From assembly GCA_945897075.1 (NCBI GenBank), contig CAMDEX010000005.1, positions 1 through 64,000 of the forward strand: DNA of 64,000 bases, in the 5' to 3' direction. Both the position numbers and the translations under genes were made by a program. The stretch comes from Litorilinea aerophila. GTDB lineage: Bacteria; Chloroflexota; Anaerolineae; Caldilineales; Caldilineaceae. Below the pieces are notes generated by a model. It worked only from the letters and a program-made list of their open reading frames with translations, made no database searches and was not told where the DNA came from. This document shows, in pieces, positions 37,546 to 45,238 of this stretch. Numbering within the stretch: the first letter of the stretch is position 1; every line of letters starts with the position of its first letter.

Positions 37546-38925
37546 CTACTCATTCCACCCTTTATATTTCGCCACCAACTGCTCGATCTGCTTGGCCCCG
37601 TCGGTCATCTGCTGGGTCACGTCCGCGCCAGAGGCAACGTTCTGGGCGATCTCGGCAAAGACCTGCTGGTATTCGGTGTAGCCCGGCGTCTGGATGCGCG
37701 GAATGCCGAACTGCTCGAAGCCCTCTTTGATCAGCGATTGGGGATAGCTGTTGTATTCCGGCAGCTCGTTTAGCAGGTCCAGGCGGGCGGGCAACTGGCG
37801 CAGGGCTTCGTAGTAGATGCGGGAACCTTCTTTGCCCGAGGCAAACTTGACAAAGGCCAGCGTCTCGTCGAAATGCTTTGTGTTGGCCGAAATGCCGTAG
37901 TGCCAGGAACCCGTGTGGCAGATCTGGCTCTTGAAGTAGGGGATGCCCGTAACGCCCAGCTTGAAATTGCCGTCGGGATACTGGTTTTTGATGTCGCCGA
38001 TGATATTGTCCGGGTAGACCACAAAGGCAGCTTTCTTCGATTGGAAGATATTGGGGATCGCCTCGACCGGCGTCACCTTCCAGGTCTGGTGCATGTCCTG
38101 GTAGAACTGCATGGCCGCGATGGCTTCCGGCGTGTCAAAGTAGCCCTGGAAGGTAAGACCATCCGGCCCCATCCCTGCGTAGGTGGGCGAACCCACCTCG
38201 CCCGCAGAGCGGCGCAGGATGCCCTGCTCGTAGTCGCCGGCCCAGGTGCCCTGCCCCCAACGCACGCCCCACACATCCGGCGTGCCGTCGCCGTCGCTGT
38301 CAACCGTCGTCTTCTGCCAGGCGTCCAACGCCTCGTCCATCGTCCAGGAATCGGCCAACGCCTGGGGCGGCTGAATGCCGGCTGCGTCGGTCATCTCCTG
38401 GTTGTACCACATCAGCGAACAGGACTGCATGAAAGGCGGGCCGAAGAAGACGCCTTTGTAGCTGCCTTCCTCAATAGATTGGGGTGTAAACGCGGCCTTT
38501 TCCTCGGCAGTGAAGTATTCATCCAGCGGGATCAACACCTGATTCCAGGCGTAGTGCTTCATATCGGGGCCGTCGGCCTGGATCAGGTCAAGTTCCACGC
38601 CCGCGGCCACGGATGTCTCGATCTTCGGGAAGAGGTCCTGGAAATCCACCGCATCGTAGGCGATGGAGACGTGCGACCACTTGCCGCCGTCCAGGGCGCG
38701 GAACTCCTCCTCGATTTGGGCAAAGGCGATGGCCTCTACCGGGTCGGCATACTTGAGAAATTTGAGCACCACCGGCTCCTTGGCCGCCGCGGCGGGCGCT
38801 TCGCCACCGCTTTGGGTCTGTGCCGCCGGCGCGGGCGCGGCGGGTTGGCAGGCGGCCAAGACCAGCCCTAAAATCGTCACCAACACCAGCAGCCACGGCT
38901 GGTTCTTGCGAAATGATCGTTGCAT
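37546..38925 (-). CDS. carbohydrate ABC transporter substrate-binding lipoprotein
   Basis: A 459-residue cluster D (MalE/UgpB-like, SBP_bac_1) binding protein. Its signal ends in LVLAAC, a canonical lipobox, followed by an alanine/proline linker. WNQVLIPLDEYF, GVFFGPPFMQSCSLMWYNQEM and the two-lobed arrangement are typical of sugar binders. AGGAGGAGG precedes the ATG at 38925. It should feed the two permeases encoded 0.7 kb downstream. The sugar is unknown; the neighbouring kinase and glycohydrolase hint at a ribosyl compound. Confidence 0.94.
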   Translation of the reverse strand: MQRSFRKNQPWLLVLVTILGLVLAACQPAAPAPAAQTQSGGEAPAAAAKEPVVLKFLKYADPVEAIAFAQIEEEFRALDGGKWSHVSIAYDAVDFQDLFPKIETSVAAGVELDLIQADGPDMKHYAWNQVLIPLDEYFTAEEKAAFTPQSIEEGSYKGVFFGPPFMQSCSLMWYNQEMTDAAGIQPPQALADSWTMDEALDAWQKTTVDSDGDGTPDVWGVRWGQGTWAGDYEQGILRRSAGEVGSPTYAGMGPDGLTFQGYFDTPEAIAAMQFYQDMHQTWKVTPVEAIPNIFQSKKAAFVVYPDNIIGDIKNQYPDGNFKLGVTGIPYFKSQICHTGSWHYGISANTKHFDETLAFVKFASGKEGSRIYYEALRQLPARLDLLNELPEYNSYPQSLIKEGFEQFGIPRIQTPGYTEYQQVFAEIAQNVASGADVTQQMTDGAKQIEQLVAKYKGWNE

Positions 38926-38989
38926 GGGTTCCTCCTCCTGAAAAGACAAACAAAAATGCGCACAGGTCAGACTAAATTTCCACAGAGGA

Positions 38990-39046
38990 ACGTAAGACGT
39001 GAAACGTGAGAGCAAGTCGAGTCCTCTCACGTTTCACGATTCACGC
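38990..39046. repeat. ACGTGAA-type inverted repeat upstream of the binding-protein gene
   Basis: Arms of ACGTGAAACGTGAGAG and CTCTCACGTTTCACG around a short centre. It fills the gap between the YjbQ gene and the binding-protein gene. Confidence 0.82.
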
Positions 39047-39079
39047 CTCGCCAAATATCCAATACCCAATACCCCATTC

Positions 39080-39487
39080 TTACCCTTCCACCACCTTCAC
39101 ATAGACCTGCCGGTTGCGCGGGCCGTCGTATTCGGCAAAGAGAATACTCTGGCTGTGGCCCAGCATCAGCCGCCCTGCGTGGATCAGGCAGCTCACGCAC
39201 ACACCGGTCAGCGTGGACTTGATGTGGGCCGCGGCGTCGGTGGGGGTGTCGAAAGTGTGGAAGAAGTCCACACGGGTGGGCACCAGCCGGTTCATCTCAA
39301 ACAGTATATCCTGACTTGTCTTGGAATCCAATGCCGAGTTGATGGTCAGCCCGGCGGTGCTGTGCGGGCAGTAGATGTGGCAGACGCCTTCGGCCACGCC
39401 GCTGGCTGCCACCACAGCCCGTATCTGCTCGTCCAAATTGACCAACTCCTGGCTGGCCGTTGTGCGAAAGGAAAGAATTTCAAACAT
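39080..39487 (-). CDS. YjbQ/UPF0047 family protein (secondary thiamine-phosphate synthase type)
   Basis: A 135-residue protein of the YjbQ family. CHIYCPHSTAGLTINSAL (about 42-59), FFHTFDTPTDAAAHIKS near 80 and LMLGHSQSILFAEYDGPRNR near 108 match the family's conserved histidine and DGPR motifs. YjbQ has weak thiamine-phosphate synthase activity in E. coli; its main job is unsettled. AGGAG site present. Its place between a sugar kinase and a sugar-binding protein suggests a role in the same pathway here. Confidence 0.93.
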   Translation of the reverse strand: MFEILSFRTTASQELVNLDEQIRAVVAASGVAEGVCHIYCPHSTAGLTINSALDSKTSQDILFEMNRLVPTRVDFFHTFDTPTDAAAHIKSTLTGVCVSCLIHAGRLMLGHSQSILFAEYDGPRNRQVYVKVVEG

Positions 39488-39504
39488 ACAATTTCTCCTC
39501 GATG

Positions 39505-39548
39505 CCGATCATTCACCATTCACTATTCACCATTCACCATTCACTATT
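39505..39548. repeat. TTCACCA/TTCACTA heptamer tract
   Basis: Five consecutive seven-base units in the gap between the PfkB and YjbQ genes; the complementary words (AATAGTG) occur at about 37450-37467. Confidence 0.8.
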
Positions 39549-40477
39549 TCCCCTCCCCACAGCGCCTCCACCTCTGCCCGCGTGGCCACCTGTCGTCCCG
39601 CGCCCAGTTTGGAGACGGTGGCCGCGCCGATGGCATTGGCAAACCGACCCGTGCGTTCCGGTGTCCAGCCGTGCAGATAGCCGTAAATCACCCCCGCGTC
39701 AAAACTATCCCCCGCGCCGCTGGTATCCTGGACAGTGACAGTATACCCCGGAATCTGTGTGTGCGCATCCAGTGAAAAAACAGCGCAGCCCGCCGCGCCC
39801 TGCTTCACTACCACCCATTCTGGCCCAAAACTGAGCAAACGCCGGGCCGCCTCTAGCGGATCGTCGCTGCCTGTCGCCAAGGCGGCTTCTTCCGCGGTCA
39901 GCACCACCACCCGGCTGGCGGACAGGGCCAGTTCCAGCCGCTCCTGGCCCAGATTGTGAACCTCCGGCCCCGGATCAAAAAAGATCGGTGTACCCGCGGC
40001 CTGGGCGGTGGCGATGGCGTCGAGAACCATTCCCGGCGACAATTCGGCAAAGGCGTAGCCCTCCACAAAGAGCGCCTGGCTGTGACGGATTCTCTCCCGC
40101 CAATTATCGGGAATGGTCAAATCCGGGCTGGCCTGCATCCCGCCGATGAATGTGTGTTCCCCCCCCGCCACCAGTGTCAGGACGACGACAGTGCGCTTCT
40201 GGGGAGAAATCTCCACTGCCGACACATCCACTCCCTCTGCCCGCAACACATCCAACAGAAAATGGCCGTGGAGATCGTCCCCCACGCGGGAGAGCGCGCC
40301 CGTTTTCAGCCCGATGCGGGACGCGGCGATGAGCAGATTGCACGCCCCCCCTGGCTCCAGCACGTGGCCGTGATCGATCTGAAAGCGGCCCGCCTCCACC
40401 GGGAAACGGTCAATCTCCACCACAAAATCAACCACCAGATCGCCGACGGCAAGAACGTCAAAAGAATCAACTGTCAC
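39527..40477 (-). CDS. PfkB family (ribokinase-like) carbohydrate kinase
   Basis: A 316-residue sugar kinase. It starts with GTG behind a GGGGGAT site: VAVGDLVVDFVVEIDRFP-type N-terminus, GGACNLLIAASRIG near 38 (first PfkB signature region), VVLTAEEAALATG near 190 and DTSGAGDSFDAGVIYG near 250, the second PfkB signature with the catalytic aspartate. The family phosphorylates ribose, adenosine, fructose and similar sugars. The adjacent ADP-ribosylglycohydrolase gene makes a nucleoside- or ribose-derived substrate attractive, but this is inference. Confidence 0.93.
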   Translation of the reverse strand: MTVDSFDVLAVGDLVVDFVVEIDRFPVEAGRFQIDHGHVLEPGGACNLLIAASRIGLKTGALSRVGDDLHGHFLLDVLRAEGVDVSAVEISPQKRTVVVLTLVAGGEHTFIGGMQASPDLTIPDNWRERIRHSQALFVEGYAFAELSPGMVLDAIATAQAAGTPIFFDPGPEVHNLGQERLELALSASRVVVLTAEEAALATGSDDPLEAARRLLSFGPEWVVVKQGAAGCAVFSLDAHTQIPGYTVTVQDTSGAGDSFDAGVIYGYLHGWTPERTGRFANAIGAATVSKLGAGRQVATRAEVEALWGGEIVNGEW

Positions 40478-40492
40478 AGATATCCCCCAAAA

Positions 40493-40558
40493 CCTCTGCG
40501 CCTCTGCGTCTCTGCGGGAGAATTAATTTCCTCTCGCAGAGACGCAGAGACGCAGAGA
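40493..40558. repeat. CCTCTGCG octamer inverted repeat
   Basis: Arms of CTCTGCGTCTCTGCG and CGCAGAGACGCAGAG around a T-rich centre, in the gap between the glycohydrolase and PfkB genes. Confidence 0.85.
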
Positions 40559-40567
40559 ATAGTTTGT

Positions 40568-41617
40568 TCAGTTCCTCAGGTCCCGTTGGATTAGTTCCGT
40601 ATAGCGCTGGGCGTAGTCGGCCAAATCCACCTGATTGGCCGCATTGACTGCTTCTACCCAGGCCAGGGGAAAGCTGCCCGCGCCGCGCAGCGCACCGGCC
40701 AGCGCGCCGGCAATCGCCGCGGTGGTGTCCGTGTCGCCGCCCGTATTGGTGGCAAGACGAATGGCTTGCACCGGGTCGCCGTCGGCCAGAACGACGTGGG
40801 CCAACGCGGCCGCTGTCATCTCGTAAGCGGGCAGGCCCGTCCCCACCAGATCGTAGATGTCCCGTTGACGCTCGCCGACTGGCTTGTCCGCCTGCGCCAA
40901 TTCTACCGCAAAACGGATGCGTCGGCTCACCGATGGGGCGATGAACGGATAGCCGTAACGGCTGCCTTTCTCCGCGCCCGTACAAGCGGCGTCGATCAGA
41001 TCGTCCACAGTGGCGTTGCCCGCCGCGGCCCGGCTCACCGCGCAGGCAATCGCGGCCGCACTGGAAATGGCAACGTCCGTGTTGTGGGTGGGCATAGCCG
41101 ACTCGTAGGCCGCCTCCACCGTTGCGTCCAGATCGCCCGGATAGCGCAGACCCACCAGCGCCACCCGCATCACCGAGCCGTTTGTCCAACCGAAACGCCC
41201 GGCCCGGCCCAACTCCTCGCCGCGCTGCCAGGCGTCGATGGCGGCGCGGGTGCTGGGGCCAATCAGACGGCTGGCGGTCAACCCCAACCGGTCGATGGCG
41301 GCGCGGAAGCTGCGGGCGATGCTGGCCGCGTTGGGCTTGCCCCCTTCCAGCAGACTGTCCAGAATCGCCAGGGCGAAAATCGTATCATCCGTATATTCAC
41401 CCGCCTGCAAGCCGCCGTGGATGGGATGTTCGGCGGGCGGCGCTTGCAGATCGTCCACTGGCGGCTGGGGCAGACAGTGCATCTGCCCCGCCGCGCCGAA
41501 GGCATCGCCCAAAGCCTGCCCCAGCAAACAGCCGTAGACCCGGTCGTAGAGTGTGAGTGCTTTTGCCACAGTCGAGGGATTCCCTTCATTTGTAGGTTGG
41601 GTTATCGCCGCCAGCAA
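40568..41617 (-). CDS. ADP-ribosylglycohydrolase family protein
   Basis: About 330-349 residues. Motifs of the DraG/ARH fold appear in order: YGCLLGQALGDAFGA (start of helix 1), EYTDDTIFALAIL near 74-86 (metal-binding TDD) and NTGGDTDTTAAIAGALAGAL near 290 (second metal site). These enzymes cleave N-glycosidic bonds of ADP-ribose. In an uptake operon with PfkB, it may instead hydrolyse an imported N-riboside. The start is unclear: there is no ATG; TTG at 41617 or GTG at 41569 are possible. First gene of the locus, after a complex inverted repeat. Confidence 0.9.
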   Translation of the reverse strand: MLAAITQPTNEGNPSTVAKALTLYDRVYGCLLGQALGDAFGAAGQMHCLPQPPVDDLQAPPAEHPIHGGLQAGEYTDDTIFALAILDSLLEGGKPNAASIARSFRAAIDRLGLTASRLIGPSTRAAIDAWQRGEELGRAGRFGWTNGSVMRVALVGLRYPGDLDATVEAAYESAMPTHNTDVAISSAAAIACAVSRAAAGNATVDDLIDAACTGAEKGSRYGYPFIAPSVSRRIRFAVELAQADKPVGERQRDIYDLVGTGLPAYEMTAAALAHVVLADGDPVQAIRLATNTGGDTDTTAAIAGALAGALRGAGSFPLAWVEAVNAANQVDLADYAQRYTELIQRDLRN

Positions 41618-41752
41618 CGAGTGAACTTCCTGTCAGATCACCGGCAATAACCCAACAGGTCTCGAAGCCAAATGACCCGTTGGGTTCGGGCGGTTGATGC
41701 AATGGGTTATTCAATGTTTGTATACCGCCCGAACCCAACCTACGCGTTTACA
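41591..41752. repeat. composite inverted repeat (GTAGGTTGGGTT type)
   Basis: Outer words GTAGGTTGGGTT and AACCCAACCTAC, and inner pairs GGGTTATCGCCG with CGGCAATAACCC and CCGTTGGGTTCGGGCGGT with ACCGCCCGAACCCAAC. It spans from the glycohydrolase start to the stop of the next gene, and the outer right arm runs into that gene's end. Confidence 0.8.
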
Positions 41753-43080
41753 ACCCGCCCGCGCCGCCAGAGCAGGACGCCCGCGCCGATCAGCAGGGGT
41801 AGCAGAGAAAAGGCATAAACGATGCGCCGGTCAACTGCCCGAATCGTTCGAATCTCCCGGCTGCTGCCCGGCACAGCCTGGCCGTCCGCGGCGATCAACT
41901 GGACGCGATAGGCGTTCTGCCCCTCCTCAACCGGGATGGCATAGCCGTAGAAGCTGGGCGACTTCTGCGTGGCCGGGTCAAACGCTTCGATCTGATAACC
42001 GAGCGACGCGCCGGGCAGTTGGCGCACAAAATAGGGCTGATTGGCTATCCCGGCCCCTGTCTGGTCCTGGCGCAAGAGTTGCAGTATTGCCCCGGCGTAG
42101 GGCGTCGTGTGTACCCAAACGTAACGGTCGGCGCGCAGGCCGCTGGCTTGGGCGTCAATCATCCGTCTGTATGCCAGCTCATTCACCTCAAACTCGGCGA
42201 AAGGCTGGAGGTAGAAGGTGGAGCCGGGCAAGGCGTAGACGGCGTTGCCGGGGTCGTTGCTCTGCTCCGGCACAGTCCATTTGCTGGCGGGCATCACACT
42301 GTAGCCGACTCCGTAGCGGCGGGGCGCAAAGGCGCGTAGCTGCTTGCGGCTGGTCGGCTGCTCGCTGCCGTCGGGCCGTTCCAGCCAGAGCGTGTAATCG
42401 CCCACAGGCAGGTTAAGCACAAATGCCTGCTTCACCTCTGTACTGTAACTGGTAAAGGGCGGCAGAGGCGGCGGTGGGCCAGCGGGAATCGGCAACTTTT
42501 CGCCCTTTGTGGCCGCCTGGGCCGCCGCGGTCAGCGCGGCCTGATACTCCTGCTCCAACTGGAATTGGGCGTGCAGAGCCGCGGCATAGGCTTGGCGGGC
42601 CTGGTCAAAGGCGGCGTACTGGGCTTGCGCCTCTGCGCCGCTGTGCAAGGCAACTGTCTCGGCTGGCGCGTCGCCATCAAATTGGATGACGTATGCGGTG
42701 AGCGCCAGCCGTTGCGTCTGGCCCGCGCTGTCACGCAGCGCCAGCGTCCCCGTCACCAGTTCGTTGCGCGCCAGCCAGTCGGCCAGCAGCCGGTTGGTGA
42801 TCGGCCAGTCGTAGACGAGTGTGCGGCGCGGGGCCAGCACGTGGCTTGCGTCCGCCAGCAGATAGAGCGTTTCGCTGTCGGGCGGATAGAAAGTGCTTTC
42901 GTATTGCACGCCCGCAAAAACCGTCGTGGCCCAGACAAAAGCTGCGCGCCGCTCCGGGGATTGAGCCGCCGCGGGCAGCGCCGATAATAACCACAAAGAC
43001 ACAAAGACACAAAGAAAATAGAAATTTCTTCGCTGTTTCCTTTGTGTCTTTGTGTCTTTGTGGTTCGTTTGACTATTCAC
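41740..43080 (-). CDS. exported, membrane-anchored protein of an ABC-2 exporter operon; signal peptide encoded by a repeat
   Basis: A 446-residue protein I cannot assign to a family. It starts at GTG 43080, which overlaps the TGA of the permease (GTGA). The signal peptide RRNFYFLCVFVSLWLLSALPAAA is encoded by the CACAAAGA/TCTTTGTG inverted repeat at 42991-43063. The body has a coiled helix rich in Ala/Gln (about 150-200), proline-rich linker and beta-rich stretches with YTLWLERPDGSEQ; a single C-terminal helix (about 418-436) with a Arg-Arg tail anchors it. It is the third gene after an ABC ATPase and an ABC-2 permease, so it may be their cargo or outside partner. Confidence 0.75.
   Translation of the reverse strand: MNSQTNHKDTKTQRKQRRNFYFLCVFVSLWLLSALPAAAQSPERRAAFVWATTVFAGVQYESTFYPPDSETLYLLADASHVLAPRRTLVYDWPITNRLLADWLARNELVTGTLALRDSAGQTQRLALTAYVIQFDGDAPAETVALHSGAEAQAQYAAFDQARQAYAAALHAQFQLEQEYQAALTAAAQAATKGEKLPIPAGPPPPLPPFTSYSTEVKQAFVLNLPVGDYTLWLERPDGSEQPTSRKQLRAFAPRRYGVGYSVMPASKWTVPEQSNDPGNAVYALPGSTFYLQPFAEFEVNELAYRRMIDAQASGLRADRYVWVHTTPYAGAILQLLRQDQTGAGIANQPYFVRQLPGASLGYQIEAFDPATQKSPSFYGYAIPVEEGQNAYRVQLIAADGQAVPGSSREIRTIRAVDRRIVYAFSLLPLLIGAGVLLWRRGRVVNA
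42991..43063. repeat. CACAAAGA-type inverted repeat inside a coding sequence
   Basis: Left arm CCACAAAGACACAAAGAC and complementary right arm ending TCTTTGTGG. It lies wholly within the first 30 codons of the exported protein gene, starting 17 bases after its GTG. Confidence 0.9.
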
Positions 43081-43913
43081 GGCCCGCCCCGTTTCAGCGC
43101 CCAAACCGCGCCGGCAAAGTAGAAGGTTGCCTGCCCGACGATTGCCCCGCTATGCAAGAGCAGCAACTTCCCATCCCCCACCAGCAGCGCGTCCATGCCC
43201 CGGCTCATCTGGGCGAAAGGGGAGAGCCAGAGCAGCAACCCGTTGAGAGCTTCCAGCGTCCCGCGCAGAAAGAGCAGCGGGTCTTGCCGGTTGGCCTGGG
43301 ACGCCGCCTGCAGAAGCGCCTGTTCGCCAAACTGGGCGACCAGCAGCAGCAGCACAGCCAGCAGAAAGAGGATGAGTGCAGTGCGCGCGGTGCGTCCCCA
43401 CGCGCCCGCCAGCAGACCAAAGGCGACGACTGCGCCGTTTGTCAGCAGCCCCAATCCCAGCACAACCAGCAAATCCACCTGCACCAGCAGATTTGTCAGC
43501 CAGCCCAGACCAACCGCCCACAGCAGCACAACACCGGCAGCTATGCCAAAAAGCGCTGTCTGGCTGTATAGACGCCCCAACAGATAGCTCACCCCATCCA
43601 CCGGGCCAAAGAAGAGTACCTTCAGCGTCCCCTGTTCCCGTTCGCGCACCAGATGGAGGGTGGCGTGCAGGGAAAGGTAGAGGGAAAGCAGAACGGCGCA
43701 GACAAAGACGGGCAGAAAAAAGGGGCGGGTCAATACTAACAGTCCGTTTTCGTCTAAAAAGGCCAGATTGTTCAGCACCAGCGTCGACGCGGCCAGCAGC
43801 GCCAAAGCCGTAACCGTATAGACGCCGGGGCTGTAGAGGCTGCTGACCAGCGCCCGCCGCCCCACCTGCCGCGCGGCATAGAGCCGATCCGACAATTGCA
43901 GGGCTGACTTCAT
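43077..43913 (-). CDS. ABC-2 type transporter permease
   Basis: A 278-residue membrane protein with six to seven helices, starting MKSALQLSDRLYAARQ. The cytoplasmic loop LVREREQGTLKVLFFGPVD near 76-94 is the conserved EGT(L/M) loop of ABC-2 permeases. It is encoded 91 bases after the ATPase gene and overlaps the exported-protein gene by four bases. Open codons before 43913 come from GCAGATTAC-type repeat DNA and are not used. Probably exports or releases a lipid, polysaccharide or protein factor; substrate unknown. Confidence 0.9.
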   Translation of the reverse strand: MKSALQLSDRLYAARQVGRRALVSSLYSPGVYTVTALALLAASTLVLNNLAFLDENGLLVLTRPFFLPVFVCAVLLSLYLSLHATLHLVREREQGTLKVLFFGPVDGVSYLLGRLYSQTALFGIAAGVVLLWAVGLGWLTNLLVQVDLLVVLGLGLLTNGAVVAFGLLAGAWGRTARTALILFLLAVLLLLVAQFGEQALLQAASQANRQDPLLFLRGTLEALNGLLLWLSPFAQMSRGMDALLVGDGKLLLLHSGAIVGQATFYFAGAVWALKRGGP

Positions 43914-44004
43914 ACGCCAACCCCACCCGCAAGAAGTAGAACGCAGATTACACAGATTGCGCAGATTACGCAGATTGAATCCGTGAAAATCCTCTCCATC
44001 CGTG

Positions 44005-44988
44005 TCAATCCGTGTCCCATTCTTCCTCCACCCAGGGACGCAGGGCAGCGTCGGTAATCGTGACAAACGCATCTTCCAGCGAGCGTTCCTGCGTGCGCAT
44101 CCCAATCACCAGCGCGCCCTGTCCGTTCAGGAAACGGGCCAGGGCTGGCCGCTGATCCTCCCCCGCAGCGGTTGTCAAAAGCCAACGGGTTGGGGAAAGT
44201 TCCTCTACTTTCTGCACAAAAGGCAGACTTTCCACCTGCCGTCGCAAATCGGCAGTTGGTTCGTGCAATTCCACTTCCAACCGTTGTCCTCCACCCAACC
44301 GGGCAGCCAGACCGGCCACCGAATCCTCGGCCAACAGGCGGCCACGGGCGATGATCCCCACCCGGTGCGCGGTCTGTTCGATTTCGCTGAGGATGTGGCT
44401 GGAGAGGAGGATTGTGCGCCCGCGCCGGTTCTCCTCCAGCAGCAATTCGCGCACCTGGCGGATGCCGTTGGGATCCAGCCCGCTCACCGGCTCGTCCAGA
44501 ATCAGCACTTCCGGGTCGTGCAGCAGCGCCCGGCAGAGGTTGAGCTTCTGGCGCATCCCCCGCGAATAGCCACCCACCAACACCTGCCGCCGCTCCCATA
44601 GCTCCACCCGTTCCAACAGGGAACGGATGGCGGGGCCGGGTTTCTGCATCCGGTAGAGCCGGGCGAAGAAGGCGAGATACTCGTAGGCGGTCATCTCGTC
44701 GTATTGCCAGGCGTCCTCCGCCACCACACCCATCCGCCGACGCAGGGCAAAGGATCTGCCATCGAAAGGCTGGCCCAACACCTCTACCCGCCCGGATGTG
44801 GGACGGGTGATGCCCAAAATCATCAGCAGTGTGGTGGTTTTGCCCGCGCCGTTTGGCCCCAAAAAGCCGTAGATTTCGCCAGGCCGCACGCACAGATTCA
44901 GATCATCCACCGCCGCAAAAGAGCCGTAGCGTTTGCAAAGCTGTTCGGTGCGAATCACGGGAGAGGCTCCGGGTTGGGGAAGAATCAT
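44005..44988 (-). CDS. ABC transporter ATP-binding protein (ABC-2 exporter)
   Basis: A 327-residue ATPase. Walker A is GFLGPNGAGKTTTLLMILG (about 41-59), the signature YSRGMRQKLNLCRALL near 139, Walker B VLILDEPVSGLDPNGI near 159 and the H-loop LSSHILSEIEQ near 195. A C-terminal extension of about 110 residues with ferredoxin-like strands is usual for exporters of the ABC-2 type. It heads the three-gene operon with the permease and the exported protein. Confidence 0.95.
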   Translation of the reverse strand: MILPQPGASPVIRTEQLCKRYGSFAAVDDLNLCVRPGEIYGFLGPNGAGKTTTLLMILGITRPTSGRVEVLGQPFDGRSFALRRRMGVVAEDAWQYDEMTAYEYLAFFARLYRMQKPGPAIRSLLERVELWERRQVLVGGYSRGMRQKLNLCRALLHDPEVLILDEPVSGLDPNGIRQVRELLLEENRRGRTILLSSHILSEIEQTAHRVGIIARGRLLAEDSVAGLAARLGGGQRLEVELHEPTADLRRQVESLPFVQKVEELSPTRWLLTTAAGEDQRPALARFLNGQGALVIGMRTQERSLEDAFVTITDAALRPWVEEEWDTD

Positions 44989-45180
44989 CGGAATCGTCGG
45001 TTGCTTTATTATAACGGTGCGGCGCGGGGTGTCAAACGGCGGAGAGACAGGAGGACAGGACTTACGCAGTTACTCCTCGGAACGCCAGCATCCTGCTGGC
45101 TGCCGCCAGGGATGGCGGTGTTCCCGGCTGCATAAATCCTGGGAGAAATGGTTTCGGCTTCTGCTGGCTGCGTGCGCTCT

Positions 45181-45215
45181 CAGAAGTTCGACTTTTATCA
45201 AAAGTCGAACTTCTG
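45181..45215. repeat. palindrome family A, copy 1
   Basis: CAGAAGTTCGACTTTT-ATC-AAAAGTCGAACTTCTG, perfect 16-base arms. It ends 23 bases before the CDF start codon and abuts its promoter. An almost identical copy lies inside the helicase gene (48551-48585). Confidence 0.92.
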
Positions 45216-45226
45216 GAATATAATGT

Positions 45227-45232
45227 TATACT
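45227..45232 (+). promoter_or_regulatory. candidate -10 box for leaderless CDF transcript
   Basis: TATACT six bases before the ATG at 45239, with no ribosome binding site in between. An alternative hexamer TATAAT lies at 45219-45224. No good -35 is visible because that stretch is the palindrome. Confidence 0.4.
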
Positions 45233-45238
45233 CATTCT

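Noticed and set aside
39505-39548. Possible CRISPR array
   Set aside because: Units are contiguous 7-base words without spacers; no cas gene apart from a Cas4-like nuclease 24 kb away whose context is not CRISPR.
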